64,000 nt of DNA from Marchantia polymorpha subsp. ruderalis (taxonomy: Eukaryota; Streptophyta; Marchantiopsida; Marchantiales; Marchantiaceae): positions 11,726,001 to 11,790,000 of the forward strand of contig AP031358.1 in the NCBI GenBank assembly GCA_037833965.1, in the 5' to 3' direction. The stretch's first letter is position 1; every line of letters begins with the position of its first letter. A model generated the notes under the pieces. It was not told the origin of the DNA and ran no database searches. It saw only the letters and a list, made by a program, of their open reading frames with translations. Positions 49,491 to 60,826 of this stretch are shown here, piece after piece. The position numbers were made by a program, and so were the translations under genes.

Positions 49491-50779
49491 ACAGAGTGTA
49501 TGATCCATGTAAATCACTTCTGGATGATGATTCATCAACAGTTATAATACTTACTACCACTCTACACTCCAATTAGGGGTATATTTTATAACACTATAAT
49601 GGGCGCAACCCTCTAACCAGCATTACCACACTCGAAGACCCCTAGATAGCTATTTTAACCTCCGATTTCTGAGCAAACCAGCTATCAGAGGTCTCATCAT
49701 TTTCTCAAAAGATGATCACCAATGCGAACTTCTGATTCTCTGATTGCTAAACTAATTGGACAATGATATATATGGCTGTAGAGCTCAATTTTCAGATTGG
49801 ACATGGAAATACATAACCCATATGGTTGCTGAAATATGGTAGCTAATAACTCCTTATCCACAAAGGTAATCCAAACAAAACCCTAGTTTTTTTTTACTGC
49901 TTTCTTTCTACAAAATATTGTAACTTCAAATTAGAAAAATAAATACTGATATGGTCTAACTCTGAGATTGATTAATGACACTTCCACCTAATGAAAAGGC
50001 AGAAATATACCCATATTATTTGCGCACTTCCTATGAAATTCTCTTAAGAACATTTTGGTATTACATGAGTAGTCACTACCTTAGTTTGACAGTTGACTGG
50101 TGTCAATATTTTGTTCCCTAACAAATATTTTACAGATAGGGATCTGCTCGGTACGAGGATGACAAACAAGGTATATTTTGAGTGCAATAGACTCTTGTGT
50201 GATCACCTATCAGTTTTGTTGCAGTTCTTGGAGCAACATTTAGTTCAACCAAAATAAAAATCCTGGACCAAATCAGCCCTTGAATAGCTAGTGAAGAAAC
50301 CATGATGTCATCTTATTTCAGTTATTAGCATTGTCCATAGTTGTATCTGATACTGCAAGTGGATATCTCCCTACTAAGGGCAGTATTACATAAATCGTGA
50401 GATAATAAAATCTTTGAAATAAGCTTGAGATCATATTTTCTGTATTCAGATGCATACATAGAGTGCGTTTCAAGTACCTTAGTACTCTTTCTCTATATCC
50501 CCAATGTGATGGAGTTGGAAAATGAACGTTTTTGGCTACAACAAAACTCAATGAACCTTTTGCGTCTTGATATATGAACTGCAAGTCTGCAAAAGTTTCT
50601 TTGCAAGTTTCTTCCTTCTTGAACGTGCAGCCATGTTCCAAGGGAGACGAGACAGTCTTTGCATCGTCCATCGTGTACTATGTATAATCCCTTCAATGTG
50701 GTTAGTTTGACTCAACGTATTACATCCTTCCTTTATATTTCCATTAATGTGGATGTCTTTGCTCCATTCCTGAATTGAA

Positions 50780-51400
50780 ATTATTTTCTCTTGCTCCAGT
50801 CTTGAATTGTAATTATTTGCTCTTGTGACGTTTTTACTAAATAGATACCAAAGGTACAATCAAGAACTTGATATAGATGACTAAGAGAACCTTTGTCGAC
50901 TGGGAATATATATTGCCAGTCAAAAGGCTAGAACCAACTTCTATAACAAGATTCTAAAGTTTATACAACAAGATTACGCTACTTTCCCATGAACAAACTT
51001 CTACAACAAGATTCTAAAGTTTCTACAATAAGATTACGCTCCTTTCCCCATGAACAAACTTCTACAACAAGATTACGCTACTTACCCATGAACAAACTTC
51101 TACAACAAGATTCTAAAGGTTCTACAACAAGATTATGTTTCTTTTCCATGAAGAGCAAATCTCTTGTATAGACTGCTAGGTAGAGTTGTTGTTCAATCTT
51201 GTTGTGGAAACTTTAGAATCTTGTTCTATAAGTTTGTTCTAACTTTTCTACTGTCAATATTTATTTCCAGTTGACAAAGGTTCTCTTAGTCATCTACATC
51301 AAGTTCTTGATTGTCCCTTTGGCAACTAATTTTGTCTTGTACATCATATCTAGTAAAAACGTCACAATAGTAAATAATTTCGATTCAAGCAACTCTTTGC
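50780..51400. repeat. Inverted duplication within the copia fossil
   Basis: The arm at about 50,780-50,925 is the reverse complement of about 51,255-51,400, best over CAATCAAGAACTTGATRTAG followed by ATGACTAAGAGAACCTTTGTC, and also over GTGACGTTTTTACTA. The arms carry copia reverse-transcriptase sequence and enclose about 330 bp that includes a tandem array. Confidence 0.75.
50941..51155. repeat. Tandem array, 60-bp unit, about 3.5 copies
   Basis: Units starting at 50,941 and 51,001 are 60 bp each. A shortened unit of about 38 bp and a further unit near 51,099 follow. Each has CTACAACAAGATTCTAAAG, AAGATTACGCT and CCCATGAACAAACTT segments. The array sits in the centre of the inverted duplication. 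Confidence 0.8.
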
Positions 51401-52500
51401 ATTTACATCTAACTGGAAGATCTATAAATTTTAATGTGCAATCTTTCCATAGAGATTCTTTCTCCTTAATCATGGCATGCTATCACTTTTACAACCTGAT
51501 CTTTGTGATGCTTCTACATATGATGACGGTTCATCATCTAAACAAGTAAATTAGATATTACATGAAGATATCATTTCGTATAGATACATGAGATGTATTT
51601 GACTGCATCATATACATCTAATGTATGTAAGAATCAGTCTCTCAACTACAAATTTTTTTCTTTTGGATCTTCTAAGCAAAGTATCAAAATGAACAACTTC
51701 TTTGTTGTCTAAAGAAACTTGATCATCAGCCTTATCATAAGTCACTATCTTTCTGATGTAAACTTTCTTAGACTAAAAAGTCTCCAATTGAACATCATAT
51801 AGTACATCTATCTCTTCCTCCAAGTCTACCACATGTAGACTTGGAGGTCTCTCAACCTTCAAGATAAGGTATCTCCTAGATACCAACATGTGCTTATAAT
51901 GATGCTCCATCTCTATTATTATCAACACATTTTTTCACCACTAACAGGTCTAGAAATTAGAAGAAACATCTATTCATGTATTGCTTCTTTCAAAATTCTC
52001 CTCATCCAAGAACTCATCTCTAGAACTTATAGTACGAGTAGTTCTTTGGTTGCAGAAGCAACATATCCACCCAACCTACTTCAATATAGAATATATTGAA
52101 GAATCCAATATCCAATAAAGAATAGCATCTTAGACTTCAATCCAATCTTTTTGCCTTAGTCCTTTGATATACGAGATGAGTGTCCATGCATGCTCGATAG
52201 GGTAAGATGATGTTTCAAACTACTCTAAGTATCATTTGTACTCAAGTTGCTAAATGCTGTTGTAGGATTTTGATTTACAACATGAGATTGTAAAAACTTC
52301 ATAGGTTTGATAGATGCAATTCAACACTGCATCTCAAGCCGACCATATTGTGGCACGCTCAATGCCTTCTTATCAATTCATCTTGTATTTGCTTGCTTGC
52401 AATCAAAGTCATACCATCCATTGCAAGGAAAATCTATAATTCTCATATTCTTATGTTTAAAAAAAAACTTAGAAGTAAATTTCTTGAGCAATTCGGTTAG

Positions 52501-55500
52501 TTGCAAACTAGATATATGTGTATCAAGTCTCCAAGTAGTAAGAGTCAAGAAGTCTTGTAAATGTTGACTATAAAGTTATTTTTTATTATGATTTAAACAA
52601 ACTTGAGTAAATAGAATCATACTGACATGTAGAGAGAGTAATTGACTTTGACAACAAAAGGATAAATAAAAGAGTAGCATGACTTGATTCTGGGTGAGAC
52701 TCTATAATATCAAATGTTGAGATAATTGAATTATTGGTGGCAAAGATCAAAAGATAATCAATAGTGCGTCGGTAGAATAAAAACATGTGTTGGAGTGAAA
52801 GTTGGTATAGTAAAAAATATGATCAAAATCTTTCAAATTACATGTGGCTCCAAAAATACTAAGTCAAATTAGTTGTAGAATGGTAACAAAGAGATTCTAA
52901 ACGTCAAACTATATTTATTTTATTCAAAAGGATGAGAGAGTAAGTCAACATCAAAGAATATACATTATACAAATCTATTCAACCTTTCACGAACTCCAGT
53001 ATGTTATGTACTATCTATAGCTACCGCATCTAACTCTATGACAAAGCTTTCAAGAAATGCAACATGCTGGAGTACTTATTACTCCATCAGATCTAAGTCT
53101 TCCCACCTTTCTCCCTACTGAGTTTCTACTTTGAAAATCTCAAGCACATTATTTTGGCTTTTCAAGTCTTTGATTAGTAGTTCTCAAAGGAGAACTACTT
53201 CATTGAGATTGTAACTATATTTCAAAAATCTTTTTAATCTATCTCTTATGGCCAATGGGCACTTTTAAGATCATGGTGAAAGCTTCATGTATATGGATAA
53301 ATCTGGATCAACGTTGGAACTAAGGGGACATTCGTTGAAGAAACACCAGAACAAGAGGTGCAACTTCGGTCACAAGCGGAATAATGTTTGATTGATAGTG
53401 GTTCAAATTTTGGATAATTTGATACATTAACGCGATCTGTATCTGCTATCAAGATGGATCTGACATTGATTCACACCTTCTAAGATAAGTACATCCATTC
53501 AGAGCAAAAAAATCAAAGCGTGGGCAGCGAGAAATAAGAATTGATCTCATGACGGTTGAGAGAGACGTGGATTCCATTCAATTCCTGGAGTTGGAGCCGT
53601 CCACTCACCAACTTACAAGTCTTCCAGTACTTGGAAATTCAGGGATTTTGAAGGTGGGAATTACGTATCTCAATGCACAGCATAAGCATATATGTTTTTT
53701 ACGAATGAATAGAACTAGAAAATCAACTGCATTGATTATGTGAGCAGGTCCTGTGTTTGAACAAAGGAAATTGTACAGAAAATCGTAGGATCTCGGTTAC
53801 AAAGCTTTCAAATGTGATATACATCTGCGACTCCAGGTTGCTAGGTTTCTCATCTCAAGATATAAGCAACCAGCTCAAAAGTGGGTATCTAGCAGCAATT
53901 AAGTACAAATATCCTATTGATTACAAATTGATCTAAAATTGCTTCCATTCTTTAGCTTTGATCAACATCTCATGATCTGTTCACGTCTTTTTACAAACTT
54001 GTTACTAAATGAATTTGTCCGTGTGAAATGTATCTACAACTTGTGTCGATGTGGAACCCAGAATTAAAACATACGAATGATCGCTTCAGGTTACTGCTTA
54101 CAGAGGCCACGGTTCGTGGCTCTTGGCGAGCCCACATTTACAATGTTAGTTTCTTGATATGAAGATCAGATCTTTGAATTGTGGAACAGCTCTGGATATC
54201 AATTTCTCCACAGCTCCGCCCGATGTTTAACCTTCTTCACAGCATTTAAGACAACGCAGGGTTCCAAATGGACATCGTAGTGGCTTAGGACAATCACCTT
54301 CTGGGTGGTTACGTCTATGTCGATTTCTTTGACTCCTGAATGGCCAAGAGAACACACAATTTGTACATCAGTTGTAGCTGGAGGTCACCGACTATATACA
54401 TAAACGAGATATGGAGCTGAAATATTTAAACGCATGACGATGCAAGGTATGGTGTAAGAGTCTCACCTTCTAGTAATGTCAGTTCCCCCCGCACATTTTC
54501 TTCGCAGCCTTCGCAGCACATTGGTACCTTCAGTTCGATCCGCTACAGACCCAAGCAACCATAGATTTAAAATCGCAATCAGCACATTTCTACGGAAGTT
54601 TTGTCATCGGAAGGCCACATAACTACCAACTGGAACTGATAAAATTTGCAATTTCTTCAACTTCTTCCAGACCTCCTACGGCAATGTCTACTTGTACTTG
54701 CTACTAGAAATTGCACACCTTTGGTGACAATGGAGATAACCTTGACTTGGACCTCGAGGCCTTTCTGGTCAATACGTGCATTGTCATCCTAGCCATGATT
54801 GACTCCGCGCTAGGCAGCAGATTCACAGCTCGGATGAGGGTTTTTTTCTCAGTGAGGGTTTTTCGGAAGTCTTGTAATGAAATGCAGGCTTCCCAGAGAG
54901 GGGATGATATGTAAGATGATATTACAGCAATATAGTAGTGATGACAACAGCTGGATGGCGCAATAGATTCCCCAACAGCCACCTTATATATAAATCCCAG
55001 TGCCCAGCCGTGCGTGTGCATATTCCATTATCTTGTGGAACACATTTGTCTTCACAGGATTTCTCACTTTTCCATTCGCACGCCCTCCTTCTTCGAAACA
55101 TACATGTAAAGTCAACAATCATGTATGAAGGAGAAAAACCAAGCGTGAAATGATCATTGATTCTTGTGGGGCCCACTGCGAATAATTACATTCTTGTCAA
55201 CGAACGCGGTCTGATAGTCAACGACACGGCGTCGAGTCTAGACATTTGAGGCACCAACTAGTAATTCACCGAACTCTGAGTGCATGTTAAGATCATATAA
55301 ATTCATAACAACTTGCCAGAAGCCAGACCCCAGTCACAGTTGAAATATATTCATGGTCGCTATACACAATCCGCAGTAAGCTGCACCAGGCGGATGCCAT
55401 TCTCCGTCCAGCATTGCTCTCTTCAGATTCTCCTATTTACTCTCGACTCAATTCTTCTTCGTAGTTTGCACGGTGACACTCCGTATCCATTTCTGCGAAA

Positions 55501-56860
55501 TGGATACGATTCGAGCCTGTTTTCCCGCAACGATGATCTCCGCTGAATGTATTTAAGGCTTTTATCAACAATCTGCTTCCCCAACGACATCATTTCACAA
55601 GTCAGTGCGTCCCGCCCCAACAATCACGTTTCACCAGTATTACTTCTATTCTTCTTCCTTCTGCTTCTGATGACAGATAGCCTCCCACTGTTAAGATGAA
55701 GCTGGGGGTAAGAATTTCTCTCTGCAATATTACTACGAAGCTGCGGACCTGTCCCTGGAAGCTTGCAGGTCGACGAATTGGATACGAGCTGCACCTTATC
55801 TACTGATCCTTAACTAAAGTCTCACAAGCTTGAGGAACGCCACTCAAATGTTATGAATAATTTTGAAATACTTGAGACCCCATACAGAGTAAATTTTTTC
55901 GAGAGTTGACAAATATGAAAGATCAGATGACTCCGAAAAGCGGAAACAGAATTTTAATTGCCAAGGAATCCGTCTGATAGCTGTTAACGTCAAAAGAGAC
56001 GACAATCTTCGCAGCAACTTCAACTGGGTCAAGTTTAACTCTAATTTATGGGAAACATAAGATGATTTAATTTTTTTCTATTTCTCAGCCAGGGAGATAG
56101 GATTTTGTTCCACTGGGTTCAATCATACGACATACAGACATTGCATACGACAAACAGAGTCCAAACTGGTTTTGTCACATTCGAATTGCTGCGCGGAAAA
56201 GCTGAGCACCACTTTACAGAGCTGCATGATCTCTGAATTCGGTGTTGTGCATCTCAGATGAAAATTTAGGACTCAATGCTATGACTAAGCCTAAACACAG
56301 TTTTTGCAGTGCAGTGGCTCCCCAGCTCATGTAGCATCACACTTCTGTATTTCCACTGCAGCACGATATTAAATTCTTAAAAGATTACTAGTTGTTATTA
56401 TGAGAATTTCTGTTAATGAAGGAAGACGATTGAAGACCCAACATGATTGTAGGGTGGGCTCAGTCAGTGTACTTCTAGATGCTTAGGTTGATTGTGAAAT
56501 GCTGGAGCCTTTGTCTTGAGCATCCATCAGGTCACTACAGTGGATATGGATACTGAGTCAAACATTTTAGTACTGGTTTCTTGAAACCCATGCACAAAAA
56601 TTCCGAAAAAGGTTCCGGTGACTGATTTTCTGAAATAGAATATAGATACCAACTCATGGATGGACAAAGACTCACAACAATGAACGTATTTCAGTTGAAT
56701 TGTGGAGTCTTGACGATGTCAGCTCATTGCGCCACATTCCGACACGTCTGATAAGGTTGTATATCAATTGACAGAAAGCGCTGAAAAGAATAGAGCATAT
56801 GAACTGTAGAAGCTCAACATATTGCAGGAGAAGTCAAGAATCATGTTTCTGTTTTCAACA
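52501..56860. other. Intergenic region; nothing recognised except a hairpin
   Basis: Frames at 53549-53743, 54704-55021 and 55313-55546 show no domain. The part just above 52,500 may include upstream sequence of the copia fossil. A perfect hairpin lies at 55,482-55,508. Confidence 0.35.
55482..55508. repeat. Perfect 12-bp hairpin with 3-nt loop
   Basis: CGTATCCATTTC, loop TGC, GAAATGGATACG. It is not followed by a T run that would suggest a terminator, and its role is unknown. Confidence 0.8.
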
Positions 56861-56869
56861 GAAAAGATC

Positions 56870-58103
56870 GCGCATTAATCTCATGGAAGGATCTAAGCAG
56901 CATCTGTTGTACACGATGAGACAAAGATACTTCGGATGATATCGTTAACATACACAATGCTGAAGTCTGAAGATATAGATCAAGATCTAGAAACCGTCAA
57001 CCTTCTGGAAGTACTGTGATGTACATCTTGTCTGACGGTCGAAGGGTTTCGTGAACATGATGAGGCGCTCATAAAAGCCTTGTATGGGCTGAAGCAAGCT
57101 CCTAGGAGTTGATGCAGAAGCTTGATGCTTATTTGAGGATTGTAAGGCTTCAAGGGAGCACAGTCAGATTTGAGTGTCTACAACGAGCATTAAGAACTCT
57201 TCAAAGCAGATATCGTTAAAAATTTGTTGTTGATGGGAAAGGGATTAAGAATCTCTTATTTATGTTTCAACCGTACTTGGTTCTCTATAGTTTCTTCTAG
57301 GCATCCATATTGACACAAACCCAAAGAAAGGGTAAACCAATTCTGCATAGGTACAGGATGGAGGATGGTAAACCTGTTTCCACCCCCTTGGAACATCGCT
57401 ACAGTTTGAAGGAGATGAATAAAACTAGCAGGGAAATCATTGAAGACATACAGTTCCTATACCAGAGTGCACTGGGTGCACTCATATTTGCTACGGTGTG
57501 TTCAAGACTAGACATTGGTCACTGAGTTGGAGTTCTAGCCAGGTAAACTATTTGTCCAAGTCCATCACATTGGAGATGTCTACAAAGAGTACTTAGGTCA
57601 CTCTCGGTATGTATTTGAAATACTAGGAATTAGAATTTCAACTTCCTCTCAAAGGTTTTTCTGATACTAGTTGGAAATATGATGTGGTGATTATTATTTT
57701 TACTTTGAGTGGTAGAAACAATTAGTTGGGGGAGCAAACAGCAGAAGTCAGTAGTCTTGTGAACCAAAAAAGCTAACTTTTTGACTTTTTCACTACCGAC
57801 TGGGGAACTAATTTGGTCAAGGAGTATGTTGAGCGAACTAGGTTGTATTCAAAAAGCTCCAACAAGATTAAATGTGATAGCACATAACCTGTTGCACTCA
57901 GCAAAAACATTGTGCATCTCCCTCTCATTGGGCATATCTGTATAGAGGATTTGTTGAGGAGGAAGAAGATGAAAAAGTAACTAGATTAGTTCACCCCCCA
58001 ACCACAGACATAAGTCTTGATGTGCTAACCAAAGCGCTTTTAAAAGGTAACCATTGAATGTGTGTAAGAGATATGGGCTCTTTGCCTCTTCATTAAACGA
58101 AAG
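56870..58103 (+). mobile_element. Ty1/copia LTR retrotransposon fossil, 3' coding part
   Basis: Plus-strand copia polymerase parts in order: ALIKALYGLKQAPRS (reverse transcriptase, about 57,070), GKPVSTPLEHRYSLKE and FLYQSALGALIFATVCSRLD (57,367-57,520), and an RNase H region with ALSKNIVHLPLIGHICIEDL (about 57,895). Gag, protease and integrase are not seen upstream. It is broken, with many breaks, and looks old. Its orientation is opposite to the copia fossil at 49.5-52.5 kb. Confidence 0.75.
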
Positions 58104-58850
58104 TGTTGTAGATAAATATTAGAGTCATGATTTTAGTAGGCATTGATTCATTTGACAAAACTCTGAGTTTTAATTTTGCAGCAATCATTTTCACTCTTAG
58201 TATTAAGTATTTGATAGAGTTACTCTCCGCCACCACTATTTAGGTTTAAATTTGGTAGAGGTTAGTTATCCTTGAGTTTATGCTAATCATTATTCACACT
58301 AATTGCATGGTTAGGACAACAGGTTTGTTCTAGTGGTAACACACAAGATCAAGTTCATTGATAGCTCTATCTTTCTTGTTACCAACCCTTGATGATGGAG
58401 TAGCCTTGACTCAACGCGTAACTACCGATAGAGCAGTTACGCGTTCTCGTACAATGTTGCGTAAGAACCTTTGTGTTTATTCGGAAATGAGATAACTCTA
58501 TTCTTAAGAAATTTATTTAATATTTGTAGGGTGAGTGATAACTAGCCTCTCCCTTAAATTGTAATGTGGAGATTCCCAGGTGAGAGCGGATATTGTAGAT
58601 GACTTAGTAAAAGTTCAACTATTCAAACCATACCTTGTCGCTTATGATTGGATGAGGTACTCATCACACCTCAAAGTATTGGGTTGTCGTGGAGTGGGAG
58701 CTCATTGAGTATTTCAGCTGATTTTCAACTGGTCTAAACTGAGGTTGTGAGAGATGCTAGATAGAGGTAAATTATCTTCCATTGTTACTCATTTATTCAG
58801 TTGAATAAGGAGTGTAGCTGAGTAACCATAGCACTTTGTATGACTTTCAC
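58104..58850 (+). repeat. Candidate 3' LTR of the copia fossil
   Basis: The sequence right after the RNase H end begins TGTTGTAGATAAATATTAG, a typical start of plant copia LTRs. A stem of 11 bp (AACGCGTAACT and AGTTACGCGTT, 58,413-58,423 and 58,435-58,445) lies within it. The end is not defined because no matching 5' LTR was found in the window. Confidence 0.35.
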
Positions 58851-60685
58851 AGTACGTGCAATTGTAAAATCATCATCTAGAATTTTTTCTCATGGATCAA
58901 ACTTTCAGAGTGCTATTTAAAACGATTGAATAAATTTCTGCTGAGGATGGATGAATAGTCTTTGTTTCTTCTGGAATCTTCTCGGGACTAATTTGTACAT
59001 CGATGACAGGCCTGGTAGGAAAAGCGCGTGTTCCATTCTAACGAACTAGTGCCCTTGACGTGGCAACAGCAAGATTCTTCCATGCAGTCAATGAGCAGGA
59101 AGGACACATTCCAGCTCTCACCTGTATAGGACCGAAACGCCTTTGAAATGTAAAAGTAAATTCGTTGAGCAAAAACCTATCTTAGATTTGGAACTGACAC
59201 ACCTAAAACTGGTGAGGTGCTCTTAGGTTCCAAATTCACGTCACGATCAAGGTTACTTAATCGTGACGTGAGCGTGGATTGCACGAGAGATCTTGAGACG
59301 ATTTCTGTCCGTTTCTTCTCTCCTTCATGTGTCTGTTTGCAACACTCTTACCGAAGTGTATTCTTCAATGCATTGCGAACATACATCCATTGCAAAGTGT
59401 TGTCCCCTTGGAACAGGCCTTTAACCTAGAAATCCAAACGAAATGGCCTGTTCTGATGTTCTACTCTTGGCGATCCACCAACTAAGGTCTCGGAGATCAG
59501 ACCCTATCCAGAACCTGGGCATTTGTCTGACAGTGAATAGGCGACGCTAAGGTTAATAAGTTTTCTACTGTACATTTGAAAGGAAAACTAAAGCTTAGTC
59601 GGGGAGGGTCTTCTGGTCGTGGAGTAGCTGTAGAGATAAAGAGAACCGGTTCATATTCATTGTCAAGATGTACAGATCAATGCATGTGATCAACGTGTTA
59701 TAGTTGCATTGTAATTTGATCGATGACAAAATCTCCATCTGGTTCTACACGGTGAGAGACCAAGTAAGGAAGATCTGATTGAGGATTGTGTAAACGTGAC
59801 GTTGTTCCAACTACGATTTCTTCTCTTCGCGTACTCTGGGACTGGTGGAATCTGTGAGCTCCTCTGAATTACAGACGCCTAAGGTTAACCTCTACATATG
59901 ATATGTAATTCCGTACATGCAAGGTCCAGTCAAATATTTGTTGCACACTCAAGGTCAATTGATTGCGATTGAGAACTTGAGGATGAAGCTTCTGAGCGAA
60001 AAGTTCTTCTGTCTGGTAATTTTGTGACTCAAACAGCTGTACGCACACCATCACCCACCATTGAGTAATGTCCACGACTTGGACTTAGTTTCATGATCAC
60101 GAGAGTCTTCTAGATTGCTAGATAGGCAGGAATTTGACAAGAATTGAAGGCTGCACTCTTTGATTCCACTACCATCTACCCCCGTCTGTGACACGATTTG
60201 CACTCAATGACGTGTGATGTACGAGAAAGGATCCTTTCAAGTTTATGAGTGTAACCAGCTGGGGATGGCTAAACTACACTATACACTTAATTCAAAATTT
60301 ATATTCGAAAGTGAAAAGTTATCATCTGAAAATAAATAACGAGCTAGGGTTTGTAGACAATTGATCGAATATAAAACCACACGAGATCCAAATAAATTTA
60401 TATAACGAAAGATACATGATTATTTCAGTAATGATAATAAATAAAAAGTAATTTTTTGAGAAACCTATAAAGATTTGAAATATAATATATACTATGAATA
60501 TTCAATGATACAATTCACGTCTCTGTACATTTGACCAGGTTGAGAATAGTAATAAATAATATAATCTTAAGAAATTATATGAATGTGATAGTGAAGGAGA
60601 AATGATTCTATATTAAAAAGTGAAAATTTTATATGTAAAAATAATTTCGATTTTTTGCATAAGATTTAGGGTTTATGTTTACGCT
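58851..60685. other. Intergenic region; nothing recognised except a hairpin
   Basis: Short frames without domains, becoming very AT-rich after 60,280. A perfect hairpin with an ACGT core is listed separately. Confidence 0.35.
59236..59271. repeat. Perfect 12-bp hairpin containing ACGT cores
   Basis: TCACGTCACGAT and ATCGTGACGTGA are separated by 12 nt. Each arm holds CACGTCA/TGACGTG, a bZIP-type ACGT core. No gene was recognised next to it, so any regulatory role is speculative. Confidence 0.75.
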
Positions 60686-60826
60686 AATATGATTTTTAGT
60701 AAATATTTAGAATCCATCATTTTTTTTACTTTACAATACATGTAAGGTTTAGGATAAATTTAAATCCTACATGTATTGTAAACTAAAAAAAATGATGTAC
60801 TCTAAATGCTTACTAAAAATCATATT
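60686..60826. repeat. Long foldback, arms of about 60 bp
   Basis: The left arm, starting AATATGATTTTTAGTAA, pairs with the right arm, which ends TTACTAAAAATCATATT. The inner parts are TTTACAATACATGTA and TACATGTATTGTAAA. I count about five mismatches over about 60 bp and a loop of about 20 nt. It may be a small MITE or a hairpin RNA precursor. Confidence 0.8.

Larger units (their letters stand above)
49500..52500 (-). mobile_element. Ty1/copia LTR retrotransposon fossil
   Basis: On the minus strand, copia polymerase parts appear in the expected order as coordinates fall. There is a region resembling the end of integrase and the linker before reverse transcriptase (about 52,150-51,500), a YKTKLVAKG block of reverse transcriptase (about 51,330), the conserved VSSPLEHGC and RERVLRYLKRTL blocks of the reverse transcriptase/RNase H junction (50,671-50,450), and an ALKIYLVCHPRTEQI block of RNase H (about 50,200). 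AT-rich sequence from about 49,500 to 50,040 may contain the downstream LTR. The element is broken, with many breaks, and is internally rearranged by an inverted duplication. It looks old. Confidence 0.7.

Noticed and set aside
50941-51155. CRISPR-like regularly spaced repeats
   Set aside because: Units are contiguous 60-bp tandem copies without unique spacers, in a eukaryotic retroelement.
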